Positions 51,975 to 60,776 of a stretch of DNA of 64,000 nucleotides are shown in pieces. The notes beneath the pieces were generated by a model. The model saw only the letters and a list, made by a program, of their open reading frames with translations, had not been told where the DNA came from and ran no database searches. The DNA is taken from positions 1 through 64,000 of the forward strand of contig CAJMLW010000006.1 in assembly GCA_905214495.1 (NCBI GenBank). The letters are read 5' to 3'. Position numbers and translations under genes: made by a program. Source of the DNA: an uncultured bacterium. GTDB lineage: Bacteria > Bacillota > Negativicutes > Veillonellales > Veillonellaceae. The stretch's first letter is position 1, and each line of letters begins with the position of its first letter.

Positions 51975-54485
51975 CTATATCGCTTGATTAATTCCAAACC
52001 AATAACAACTAGATTTATCAATATTCAAAGAACGCGTCTGATAGTTCCTTGCTATTCTATAAAAGGTTCTGAACTCATCACTTGAAATATACTTTAATTG
52101 TTTATCCGTTAAATATAAATTTTTGTCTTTCAGTATTAATATAGCTACAGAACCATTGACAACATATCCCGCACCTTTCCTTATTATGCGTGGTTTATAG
52201 GTCATATTTGGTGTTAAATATACGTCTGTATTGTTAATAAATTTAGCCACAGTAAATTTTGATAGTGTATCTAAATCTATAAAAGTATCATATCCATCAA
52301 TGTCAACTAATTCGCCTGTATCTAATATATTTCTTGATTTAACCACTCTTATTGCATACTTATCACTTTTACTTTGTGATGTATTCTGGTTAGTAATTTG
52401 CCGATCTCTAAAAACATCAAAAATGCCAAATTTCATTTTACAAAAAACCTTATCAAAGAAATCATCTCTATATATAATCCAATAAGGTAAATTATTATCA
52501 AAAATATACTTACTTTTTTGAACAATAGACTTACTCATAGTTGTTGAAATAACTCTTGTACTCACAGGTTTCTTTGTAGAATCAACCATAATGTTAATAG
52601 TTTCCACAAGAACCCCTTTAAATCCATTCTCACCGAAGTCTATTATGGAGTCTATTCCATATGCCCTTAAGAACTCTCTAGTTTTTAAAAATTCTGGCGT
52701 ATTAAGAATATTCTTGGGCATAATTAACGATACATAATTAGATAGCATTACAGCTTTTTCTAATATGAATTCTGCCAGATTAGTTGACTCCTTATTAAAA
52801 TTATCCTTTAATAAATTACTTCTATATAATCCACTAATTTTAGAAAAAGGTGGATTTCCTATAACTAAATCAACTTTATTAAATTTATAGGTCATAAAGT
52901 CTTCGCAAATAAATTTCAAAGTAAAGTTATTTGGTATGTTGTCTTTATCATACAGAATTTTAAGCGCCTCAATCGTATTAAAATCTACATCAATAACTGT
53001 TAGATTTACATGCTTTTTGCTTTCATATTTTTTAAAAATAAATGGTAAGAAATTTCCAGCACCAACTGATGGCTCTATTATATTAACTTCTTCTGAATCG
53101 AAGTCAGGTAAATTTTTAAATATTTCCTGAACAATAAATTTATTAGTAAAATATGCAGAATTTACTTGTCTTTTTGTATTTGCTAATTCAATGATTGCAG
53201 ATAATGTTGATAAACTATATATATTTTTATTTTCCTGTAAAAATTGCTTTAATCTTTCATTATCAACAAGATTATTTTGTTTAATCAAATCTTTTATTTC
53301 CTTATATGTTAACTTTGGAAATAAAAGATTTTTCTTTATTTTATTTGCAATCTGTCTAAAAATAATAGTCGGAACAGCCTCTCCAATACTCTGCCTAATA
53401 TTCAACTCCTCTTTTTTTGATACTTTTTGTTTCTCAGCTACAGATAATTGATTCAAATCACTTAAATTATAATCTACCCATTTAAATTCATCTGGAATTG
53501 TCATCATACGCATTAACTCTCGGATTGAAAAAACCCTATTATCAATGGGATGAATTGTATTTTGACTTGCCAATTGATCATTTCTAGTATGGATACAAGG
53601 AGCTACCTTATCATAAATCTGTCTTGTATATTTATCTGCATTTTTAGATTTATTTATAACTATTTTACCATCTATAACTCTATGAGGTTTTAATTCATCA
53701 CTATCATTATCGAATGCGCTTTGACCTTCCTTTAAGTTTTCTATCCATGACAACATATATTCCGGATAGACTCTAAAGCTATGGAAAAAATCTTTGGAAT
53801 CATATTCACCCCAATTTAAACTTTTCATATTGCCAATAACATCAAATAAACTTTTCTCCTTCATATAGTCTGGCATTAACTCCATCGGAGAAATTTCATC
53901 AGAAAACTTTTTATCCACACCAATAACAAGAGTACGTGTTCTAGATGAATTGGATCCATAATTTTTAAAGTTAAGAACTTCATTATGAATTAAATAGCTA
54001 GAACCTAACTCTTCACTTATCATATCACCAATTGATACAACATCACCTCTTTTATTTATACATCCAGTCTTCCAAAAAGCAGCAACATTCTCAAACAGAA
54101 AAAATCTTGGGTGAATGATTCTTATTAAATCTACACTTTCTCGAATGAGGCTATTTCTTTCAATTTCTTTATCACTTTTCTTATGATTCGCAACACTCAT
54201 ACCCTGACAAGGTGGGGTAGCAATAACAACATCCACACAATCATTACCTAACTTATTCCATTTATTTATTTCCTCATAAATCAATTTTTTAGTTTCTTCT
54301 TGTTTTATATCTGCAGATATATAGCCACTTTCAAATTTACATTTTTTATTTAATCTTTGTATATTTAGCCTTTTTTCTAATAGTTCATTTGTAGCAATAC
54401 ATTCAAAGCCCTCAAGCTTAAAACCATAACAACCTACTCCTGCAGAAGAAAACAAAGAAATATATGTAGGCTTATTTTGAATCAT
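51975..54485 (-). CDS. fused DNA methyltransferase: C5-cytosine domain plus NPPF-type domain
   Basis: This 836-residue protein contains two different methyltransferases. Residues about 1-380 are a C5-cytosine enzyme: FSSAGVGCYGF (motif I), ATPPCQGMS (motif IV with catalytic Cys), FENVAAF (VI) and SSRTRTLV (VIII). Residues about 430-836 contain IIEPSVGAGNFLPF (SAM motif) and DLVIGNPPFSKISG (NPPF, typical of N6-adenine enzymes), then an unassigned region that could recognise DNA. The start overlaps the controller gene by 4 bp. Base and codon use are strongly AT-biased, suggesting transfer. Confidence 0.88.
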   Translation of the reverse strand: MIQNKPTYISLFSSAGVGCYGFKLEGFECIATNELLEKRLNIQRLNKKCKFESGYISADIKQEETKKLIYEEINKWNKLGNDCVDVVIATPPCQGMSVANHKKSDKEIERNSLIRESVDLIRIIHPRFFLFENVAAFWKTGCINKRGDVVSIGDMISEELGSSYLIHNEVLNFKNYGSNSSRTRTLVIGVDKKFSDEISPMELMPDYMKEKSLFDVIGNMKSLNWGEYDSKDFFHSFRVYPEYMLSWIENLKEGQSAFDNDSDELKPHRVIDGKIVINKSKNADKYTRQIYDKVAPCIHTRNDQLASQNTIHPIDNRVFSIRELMRMMTIPDEFKWVDYNLSDLNQLSVAEKQKVSKKEELNIRQSIGEAVPTIIFRQIANKIKKNLLFPKLTYKEIKDLIKQNNLVDNERLKQFLQENKNIYSLSTLSAIIELANTKRQVNSAYFTNKFIVQEIFKNLPDFDSEEVNIIEPSVGAGNFLPFIFKKYESKKHVNLTVIDVDFNTIEALKILYDKDNIPNNFTLKFICEDFMTYKFNKVDLVIGNPPFSKISGLYRSNLLKDNFNKESTNLAEFILEKAVMLSNYVSLIMPKNILNTPEFLKTREFLRAYGIDSIIDFGENGFKGVLVETINIMVDSTKKPVSTRVISTTMSKSIVQKSKYIFDNNLPYWIIYRDDFFDKVFCKMKFGIFDVFRDRQITNQNTSQSKSDKYAIRVVKSRNILDTGELVDIDGYDTFIDLDTLSKFTVAKFINNTDVYLTPNMTYKPRIIRKGAGYVVNGSVAILILKDKNLYLTDKQLKYISSDEFRTFYRIARNYQTRSLNIDKSSCYWFGINQAI

Positions 54486-54712
54486 ATTTTATTCCCTCTT
54501 TCAGTATTTACATCCGCAACATGTTCAATAACATCACTAAAATCACAATTTAATTCTTCACAAATTTTATCTATCATTCTTAAACTGATATATTTATCTT
54601 TCCCCATATTGGCTAATGTTACAGAATTCATGCCTGTAATATTTTTTAAATCTGTTTTAGTCATATTTTTATCAATAAGCAGCTTCCATAATCTTTTATA
54701 GCTAATAGCCAT
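54482..54712 (-). CDS. Xre/Cro-type controller protein of the R-M system
   Basis: This roughly 76-residue HTH protein (LLIDKNMTKTDLKNITGM, then VTLANMGKDKYISLRMIDKI) resembles YozG/C-protein regulators. ATG 54712 has AAGGTGA upstream. It is the first gene of the island and overlaps the methyltransferase start. A 31-bp palindrome lies 12 bp upstream of the start, so it likely autoregulates and times restriction after methylation. Confidence 0.8.
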   Translation of the reverse strand: MAISYKRLWKLLIDKNMTKTDLKNITGMNSVTLANMGKDKYISLRMIDKICEELNCDFSDVIEHVADVNTERGNKI

Positions 54713-54723
54713 TTTTTCACCTT

Positions 54724-54754
54724 TACTTTTATAAATATAATATTTATAAAAGTA
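54724..54754. promoter_or_regulatory. 31-bp operator before the R-M controller gene
   Basis: Perfect inverted repeat: 14-bp arms TACTTTTATAAATA and TATTTATAAAAGTA separated by TAA. It lies 12-42 bp before the controller ATG and must overlap its promoter, as C-boxes do. Confidence 0.7.
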
Positions 54755-54907
54755 TATCATAAATTCATATTTTTTTCTTATAAAACTACTGGTATCTTCT
54801 AAGTTAAATTAATGCTCCTATCTGCTATCTTCTAATAATTTGATTATTATAATCTAAGTCCAATCAAAATAAGTTAAATATTTTGATTCCTTATCCAAAA
54901 ATAACAA

Positions 54908-54936
54908 AAAACCTCCCCTTAAAAGGGAGGTTTCTC
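54908..54936. terminator. guaA terminator
   Basis: ACCTCCC pairs with GGGAGGT, flanked by AAAAA and TTTCT, 25 bp after the guaA stop codon. Confidence 0.8.
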
Positions 54937-54960
54937 AACTAAAATATGACTGAAAATTTT

Positions 54961-56496
54961 TTATTCCCACTCAATTGTAGCAGGTGGTTTAGATGTAATA
55001 TCGTACACGATACGGTTGATGTGTTGTACTTCGTTTACGATACGACGGGAAATTGTGTCCAATACGTCGTAAGGGATGCGTGCCCAGTCAGCAGTCATGA
55101 AGTCTGTTGTTGTTACGCCACGCAATGCCAATGTGTAGTCGTATGTACGGAAGTCACCCATAACGCCTACGGTACGTGTAGATGTTAGTACTGCAAAGTA
55201 TTGGTTGATGCTGCGATCAAGACCAGCTTTTGCAATTTCGTCACGGAAGATGTAATCCGCATCACGCAAGATGTCGAGTTTCTCTTTAGTGATTTCGCCC
55301 ATTACGCGAATAGCAAGACCAGGACCTGGGAATGGTTGACGCCATACAAGGTAGTCCGCCAAGCCTAATTCAGCACCAAGTTCGCGCACTTCGTCTTTGA
55401 AGAGGTTGCGCAATGGTTCGATAAGGCCTTTGAAGTCTACAACTGCAGGCAAGCCGCCTACGTTGTGGTGAGATTTGATAACTTCTGCTTCGCCAGTACC
55501 GGACTCGATAACGTCAGGGTAGATTGTACCTTGCGCCAAGAAGTCAACAGAACCGATTTTACGGCCTTCGTCTTCGAATACGCGGATGAATTCTTCGCCG
55601 ATAGCTTTACGTTTTGCTTCTGGATCTTCAAGACCAGCCAATTTATCTAAGAAACGTTTTTCCGCATCTACGCGGATGAAATGCATGCCGGAATCTTTGA
55701 AAGCTGCTTCAACTTCGTCACCTTCGTTTTTACGCATTAAACCATGGTCAACGAAGATACAAGTCAATTGATCACCAATAGCTTTAGAAATAAGAGCTGC
55801 TGCAACGGAGCTATCTACACCGCCGGACAATGCCAACAATACTTTACCATCCCCTACAGTGTTACGGATTTCTTCAATAGCAGTTTTCGCATAGTTTGCC
55901 ATTGTCCATGTGCCTGTGAAACCACATACTTCATACAAGAAGTTGTGAAGCATTTCTTTACCATGTTCAGTGTGCAACACTTCTGCATGGTATTGCATAG
56001 CGTACAATTTGCGTTCTTTATTTTGCATGGATGCAACAGGGCAGTCTTTTGTATGCGCAATGATTTCGAACCCTTCAGGAACTTTTGCTACATAGTCAAC
56101 GTGGGACATCCAAACAACTTGGTCTTCGTCCAAGCCTTTGAACAATGGGGATGTAGTGTCCACTTTAGTAGGTGTTTTACCAAATTCACGGTTGTCCGCA
56201 GATTTAACTTCGCCACCCAATGTATGCGCCATAAATTGCATACCATAGCACATGCCAAGAACTGGAATGCCAAGTTCAAAGATTTCCTTTTCAATTTTAG
56301 GTGAATTCTCTTCATACACGCTGTTAGGACCACCAGTGAAGATGATACCTTGCGGCTTCAATTCCTTAATTTTTTCCAATGCTTTGTTGTATGGATATAC
56401 TTCGCAGTATACATGATTTTCACGAACGCGACGTGCAATCAACTGATTATATTGACCGCCGAAATCGACAACAATAACAAATTCCTTGTTTTCCAT
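54961..56496 (-). CDS. guaA: GMP synthase (glutamine-hydrolysing)
   Basis: This 511-residue enzyme converts XMP to GMP. The class I glutaminase part (about 1-195) has GMCYGMQ with the catalytic Cys and a His-x-Glu in YHAEVLH. The synthetase part has P-loop LSGGVDSSV near residue 226 and ends with the conserved KPPATIEWE. It is monocistronic with a leader of about 107 nt. Confidence 0.95.
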   Translation of the reverse strand: MENKEFVIVVDFGGQYNQLIARRVRENHVYCEVYPYNKALEKIKELKPQGIIFTGGPNSVYEENSPKIEKEIFELGIPVLGMCYGMQFMAHTLGGEVKSADNREFGKTPTKVDTTSPLFKGLDEDQVVWMSHVDYVAKVPEGFEIIAHTKDCPVASMQNKERKLYAMQYHAEVLHTEHGKEMLHNFLYEVCGFTGTWTMANYAKTAIEEIRNTVGDGKVLLALSGGVDSSVAAALISKAIGDQLTCIFVDHGLMRKNEGDEVEAAFKDSGMHFIRVDAEKRFLDKLAGLEDPEAKRKAIGEEFIRVFEDEGRKIGSVDFLAQGTIYPDVIESGTGEAEVIKSHHNVGGLPAVVDFKGLIEPLRNLFKDEVRELGAELGLADYLVWRQPFPGPGLAIRVMGEITKEKLDILRDADYIFRDEIAKAGLDRSINQYFAVLTSTRTVGVMGDFRTYDYTLALRGVTTTDFMTADWARIPYDVLDTISRRIVNEVQHINRIVYDITSKPPATIEWE

Positions 56497-56571
56497 AGTT
56501 CCTCCGTATGCATCTTTTGTGAAAGTACATTCACCAATTTATAATGTCCATACATTCCTGTACTGGGGGTT

Positions 56572-56591
56572 GCGTTTTACAAGCAAAACGC
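56572..56591 (-). promoter_or_regulatory. hairpin in the guaA leader
   Basis: GCGTTTT and AAAACGC form a perfect 7-bp stem near the 5' end of the predicted guaA transcript. There is no match to the purine riboswitch core, so its role is open. Confidence 0.4.
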
Positions 56592-56609
56592 TAAATTTCA
56601 TTACATTTT

Positions 56610-56638
56610 ATTATACCATAGGAACAATATGTACTCCA
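56610..56638 (-). promoter_or_regulatory. guaA promoter
   Basis: Minus-strand TATAAT (56615-56610) preceded by TGG (extended -10). A poor -35 (TGGAGT) lies 17 bp away. Confidence 0.5.
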
Positions 56639-56688
56639 TATATTCCGTATGAAAGTTATGAATTAGTTTTTAATGTTCGGATTTTAGA

Positions 56689-56895
56689 TTACTTCAGGCC
56701 TGTAGTATCTTTGAGTAGCTTATGCATCTGCACAGCCCCAACGGGACAAATAGAGTAGCAATCGCCACAACTAATACACCCCTTACCAATGATAAATTTT
56801 GTAGACCCTTCTGTGATGCATTGAACAGGACAATCTTCAGCACAAGCCCCACATTTCACGCAGGTATCGTCTATATCAAATTTTAGATTGCTCAT
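56689..56895 (-). CDS. 2x[4Fe-4S] ferredoxin
   Basis: This 68-residue protein has two clusters: CVKCGACAEDCP and CISCGDCYSICP. It is a small cytoplasmic electron carrier that could serve PFL-independent pyruvate oxidation, CODH or other redox enzymes. No partner gene lies beside it. Confidence 0.9.
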   Translation of the reverse strand: MSNLKFDIDDTCVKCGACAEDCPVQCITEGSTKFIIGKGCISCGDCYSICPVGAVQMHKLLKDTTGLK

Positions 56896-57016
56896 ATAAC
56901 ATCACCTCTCTATCAATCATAAGATATAGTATCTATCCATTATCTGCTTACTATTTCCATTAGCCTCTTAGTATTTCTATTAGTAGACTAGTATGTCCCT
57001 TAATAGCTTAGTATTT

Positions 57017-57961
57017 CTATTTATTTTCCAGCTCACGGTTATACGCAATAGCCGAATATAGTGCACGAGCTACGCCATAGTGATTATTATCTGTCGTTTC
57101 ATAACGTGCGGCAGCTTTCACATTATCTCGTGCATTACCCATAGCCACGCTAGCGCTGGCAAAGCGAATCATGGATAGATCATTTTCGCTGTCGCCGATG
57201 GTCATTACCTCGTCAGGCGTATAGCCCCAATGGTTCGCTAAGGCCTCTACAGCTGTGCCTTTTGTCGTATGAGGTAACACAAATTCTAAATTGCCTTCAC
57301 TCGATTCAAGAACATCATAAAAGCGTTCGCGCCCTTTGCCATCTACAGCTGCACCTTGGAACGCATCCCGCAAATTAGCTAGGATGCGTTCACGTATACG
57401 TTCATCGCCGTAAAAGATTTGGATTTTCTCTGGTCCCTCTGGTAACGATTCTAAATGGGCTATTAAATCGGGCACTATGGTACGTGTTGTTAAAATGAAA
57501 GGCCGGATATTCGGTCTAAAGAAATGTTCTGCTTGCGCTGTCTCATTACCAACAACAGGGTATTGACCGAAAATCTCGGCTTTCACATAAGCCTCTACAA
57601 ACACACCGTAGGTCATCAATTTTCGTACTAAATCTATAGCACGAATTTTATCAAAGGAAATATGAACAAGTTCTTTTTGCTCCTCTTTATCCATAACATA
57701 GGCACCATTGGTGCACACAAAATAGCGCAAGCACGGCATGGCGTCGATTACATCATCCATCTCATGCCACGCACGGCCCGATGCAATAGCCACGCGGATA
57801 CCGCTTTCACGAGCGGCACGAACCGCATTGACAACCTCAGGATCCACGGATTTCGCGTCGTTTACTAAAGTGCCATCCACGTCGGACGCGATGAATCGAA
57901 TCGGTGTATCACCAGTAAGGCCTATATAGTTTTTAATGTCTAATGGTTCAGATGCGGACAT
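57017..57961 (-). CDS. HAD-superfamily phosphatase, Cof type
   Basis: This 314-residue protein has the HAD motifs DVDGTLV near residue 27, a serine in AIASGRAW, and GDSENDLSMIRFA near residue 257 with the acidic pair. The C2B-type cap between them is typical of Cof/YidA sugar-phosphate phosphatases. Ten or so residues precede the usual family start. It lies 121 bp upstream of the ferredoxin gene on the same strand. Confidence 0.88.
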   Translation of the reverse strand: MSASEPLDIKNYIGLTGDTPIRFIASDVDGTLVNDAKSVDPEVVNAVRAARESGIRVAIASGRAWHEMDDVIDAMPCLRYFVCTNGAYVMDKEEQKELVHISFDKIRAIDLVRKLMTYGVFVEAYVKAEIFGQYPVVGNETAQAEHFFRPNIRPFILTTRTIVPDLIAHLESLPEGPEKIQIFYGDERIRERILANLRDAFQGAAVDGKGRERFYDVLESSEGNLEFVLPHTTKGTAVEALANHWGYTPDEVMTIGDSENDLSMIRFASASVAMGNARDNVKAAARYETTDNNHYGVARALYSAIAYNRELENK

Positions 57962-58057
57962 AAAACCTCCTTTAATACAATATAAATTTTACTTGATGTA
58001 CAATATAGATAATCACATAAGATTGTAGAATGACTATTTCAAAGGATGTGAAATCAT

Positions 58058-58304
58058 ATGCATATAATAATCAATCGAGATGCCGTTTGTGCGGCCGATG
58101 ATATGAGTCATCATCACTGGAAATAACGTGGTCTGGGCGCTCCATCACCACGACATTGAGGTGGGCACTTATTTCACCCAAAATCGTAGTTTTATAAATG
58201 GCAATGTTCCCTTATCATCTATTATCAGTAATTCTGAAAGAGGCAACGAATTCTATCTACGATATTACAGTTCCCCAGACAGATACAGGAAACATTTTAT
58301 TTAG
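58058..58304 (+). pseudogene. frameshifted gene for a small histidine-containing protein
   Basis: ATG 58058 has AAAGGATG upstream. The frame reads MHIIINRDAVCAADDMSHHH and stops at TAA after WK. One base later another frame continues for 58 codons as VVWALHHHDIEVGTYFTQNR and on to YRKHFI, then TAG. A single-base shift would restore a protein of about 80 residues with two HHH clusters. It is unidentified and lies in the 395-bp gap between the HAD and M20 genes. Confidence 0.5.
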
Positions 58305-58356
58305 CGCTATTCCCATCAGCTAGAAACTATTTAGTAATATTATATGTAGATGAGAA

Positions 58357-59538
58357 TTATTTAGTTGCATTAAACTCAGCCACAATTTCTTCTAAGACAG
58401 TTGGATTTTCTACTAATCGCAACAATGTGCGACCAATGATATTGGCTCCATCTACAATGGTTTGCTCAATGGTTGGTTCTAGCATGGCATCCGCGAATTC
58501 TTTAGCATGGCACACTTTATCTGGGCCGGCCAAGCGCAATTTAGGATGGAATGCGGCACATTGATAGCTGACATTACCGATATCGGAACTGCCCCCAATG
58601 TCCGCTGGACCTGGTTCAAAATCGAGGCCCATGTCGGCCATCACTTCTTCGATGAGGTGTGTACCGCGATGGTTTTGGTTCATATCATCGTAAGGATTGC
58701 CGTAAAACTCAACGTCTACAGTTGTACCAGTGCAAAGGGCAGCGCCTTCAAAAATCTTTTTGATTTGCTCGGATAGGCCGTTCAAATACTCCCGTTCTGT
58801 ATGACGCACGGTAACCTCTAATTCGCCAGTAGCAGGAATGACATTGGATGCGGTACCACCATTAATAATCCACGTGCCGATACGAGACTCTGGTCGCACT
58901 TGTTGGCGCAGCATATCCATGGCATGGATGGCGAGTTGCACGCCGTTTACCGCATTGATGCCATTCCAAGGCTCACCAGCCGCATGGGCCGGTTTACCGT
59001 GGAATGTAGCACGGAAACAATCGAGGGCTAAGAATTGTGAATTCGGCCGCGTTTCTTCGCCATCAAGATGCACCATAATGGCAAAATCGTAATTCTTGAA
59101 CACGCCAGCGTTGCACATATCTACCTTGCAGCCCATCGCTTCCTCATCAGGGGTTCCAATGATGTCGATATCCATGTTGAAAGCTACCCCTTCTTGCTGC
59201 ATCTTATGTAATGCAAGAGCCGCTAGTACACTCATAGATCCGCTAGCACAATGGCCACACGCATGTCCCACATCTGGCAACGCATCGTATTCACATAATA
59301 TAGCTAAACGGCCCTTAGGATTATCTACTTTCACAACAGACGCCTTAAAAGCAGTCGGCAAGTGACAGAACTCATAGGTCACAGGAATACCGTGTGTTTC
59401 AAGGACAGCACCGATTGTCTTAACAGACTTAAATTCATGACTAGACAGTTCTGGATTCTTCGCCAATGTATAGTTAATGGTGAAAGCCTCTTGGGCGAAG
59501 CTTTCAGAAGCATTGGAAAATTGTTCAGTAAGAGACAT
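58357..59538 (-). CDS. M20-family amidohydrolase
   Basis: This roughly 393-residue metallopeptidase-family protein has CEYDALPDVGHACGHC near residue 90 and GTPDEEAMGCK near residue 130 with the acidic metal ligands. Such enzymes (AbgB, HipO, aminoacylase types) remove acyl groups from N-acyl amino acids. Start 59538 has AGGAGG upstream. It is divergent from an amino-acid binding lipoprotein, so the two may handle related substrates. Confidence 0.87.
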   Translation of the reverse strand: MSLTEQFSNASESFAQEAFTINYTLAKNPELSSHEFKSVKTIGAVLETHGIPVTYEFCHLPTAFKASVVKVDNPKGRLAILCEYDALPDVGHACGHCASGSMSVLAALALHKMQQEGVAFNMDIDIIGTPDEEAMGCKVDMCNAGVFKNYDFAIMVHLDGEETRPNSQFLALDCFRATFHGKPAHAAGEPWNGINAVNGVQLAIHAMDMLRQQVRPESRIGTWIINGGTASNVIPATGELEVTVRHTEREYLNGLSEQIKKIFEGAALCTGTTVDVEFYGNPYDDMNQNHRGTHLIEEVMADMGLDFEPGPADIGGSSDIGNVSYQCAAFHPKLRLAGPDKVCHAKEFADAMLEPTIEQTIVDGANIIGRTLLRLVENPTVLEEIVAEFNATK

Positions 59539-59709
59539 AGGTCCTCCTAAATATGTATATAAATAATCGACCTTATTTAGTAAAAGGTGCATTTTGTGTA
59601 CATAATTTGTTTACGTACCTTTAATTATACAATGTTATTGCCTATTGGTTCAAAATTCCGTACAATAGAAACAGATTAATATGTTTGTATCGTGTTTGAG
59701 GAGGATACT

Positions 59710-60492
59710 ATGTTTAAATTCAAAAAATTAACAGCCATCGCACTCGTAGCTGTTGCTGCTATGGGTTTATTGGCTGGTTGTGGTAGCGAAAAAAGCAAAA
59801 TGACACAAGAGGCTGGTGTGTTACGTGTAGGTTCTGAAACTACATTCCCACCATTCGAATTTACTGAAGGCGATAAATACGTTGGTTTCGACGTTGATTT
59901 ATCCGAAGCAATCGCTAAAAAATTGGGCCTAAAAATGGAATTCAAATCCATGGGCTTTGACGCTTTAATTCCAGCAGTTCAATCTGGCGATATCGACATG
60001 ATTGCAGCAGGCATCAACGCAACACCAGAACGTGAAAAAGCATTGGACTTCTCCGATGTATACTTTGATCAAGGCGGTTTCATCACAGTAGTTCGTAAAG
60101 ACAACACGTCTATCCATAACATGGACGAACTCGCTGGTAAAACTGTAGGCGTTCAAATCGGTACTGTTCCTGTAGATATGGCAAAAGCCATTCCTAACAC
60201 AACAGTAAAAGAAATGGACTCCAATTCCAATATCTTTATGGAACTAAAAGCTGGCACAATCGATGGCGCTATCATCGATAACGCAGTTGCTATGTACTAC
60301 CTAAAACAAGGTGCTGACAAAGACCTTAAACTTGTAGGCGAACCTACTAAATCCCCAGGCACAGTTTTGGGTGTGAAAAAAGGCAACAAAGAATTACAAG
60401 ACGCTGTTAATAAAGCACTTAAAGAGCTTAAAGAAGATGGTACATACCAAAAAATTTACGATAAATGGTTTGGTGACTATAACAAAAAATAA
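59710..60492 (+). CDS. amino-acid ABC transporter substrate-binding lipoprotein
   Basis: This roughly 260-residue SBP_bac_3 family protein has lipobox LLAGC (Cys24). The amino-acid site residues are in SETTFPPFEFTE, the GFDVDLSEAIA segment and AGINATPEREKALDFSD. It probably binds a polar amino acid such as glutamine. No permease or ATPase is adjacent, so the rest of the transporter lies elsewhere. GAGGAGG precedes ATG 59710. Confidence 0.87.
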   Translation: MFKFKKLTAIALVAVAAMGLLAGCGSEKSKMTQEAGVLRVGSETTFPPFEFTEGDKYVGFDVDLSEAIAKKLGLKMEFKSMGFDALIPAVQSGDIDMIAAGINATPEREKALDFSDVYFDQGGFITVVRKDNTSIHNMDELAGKTVGVQIGTVPVDMAKAIPNTTVKEMDSNSNIFMELKAGTIDGAIIDNAVAMYYLKQGADKDLKLVGEPTKSPGTVLGVKKGNKELQDAVNKALKELKEDGTYQKIYDKWFGDYNKK

Positions 60493-60518
60493 TTTCTAAT
60501 ACGTATCATACGTTTAGA

Positions 60519-60598
60519 AAAAAGAACCGGTCCTGAAAGCCGACACGCTACTGCGCTACGCGGAGCCCGAAGTCGTTTTCAGAACCGGTTCTTTTTAC
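60519..60598. terminator. composite terminator with 38-nt module, copy H
   Basis: Outer arms AAAAAGAACCGGT-CTGAAA and TTTCAG-ACCGGTTCTTTTT (60519-60538, 60577-60596) enclose 60539-60576. This is the exact reverse complement of the 38-nt module in copy G (37941-37978). The outer arms of the two copies are unrelated. It ends the binding-protein gene. Confidence 0.88.
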
Positions 60599-60640
60599 TA
60601 TCCTATCATCGTAAATAGAAATTATTTCTTTCGTTATACG

Positions 60641-60690
60641 GAGGAGAAAGAGGCCGTAGGGCGAATCAGACCCGGCCGGTGGAGGATTTT
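60641..60690. repeat. degenerate copy C of the CGACTT/GTGGAG module
   Basis: CAGACCCGGCCGGTGGAG (60666-60683) is identical to copy A. The 5' half is replaced by GAGGCCGTAGGGCGAAT, so the inner hairpin is lost. The outer stem is poor. It lies between terminator H and the Sel1-like gene. Confidence 0.6.
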
Positions 60691-60776
60691 TAAGCCCGTC
60701 GGTTCTTTTCCTCTTCTACCATTTCCTACCGCGGTATATAATAGTAGTGTATTGTATAAAAACGAAAGGAGGGCCT

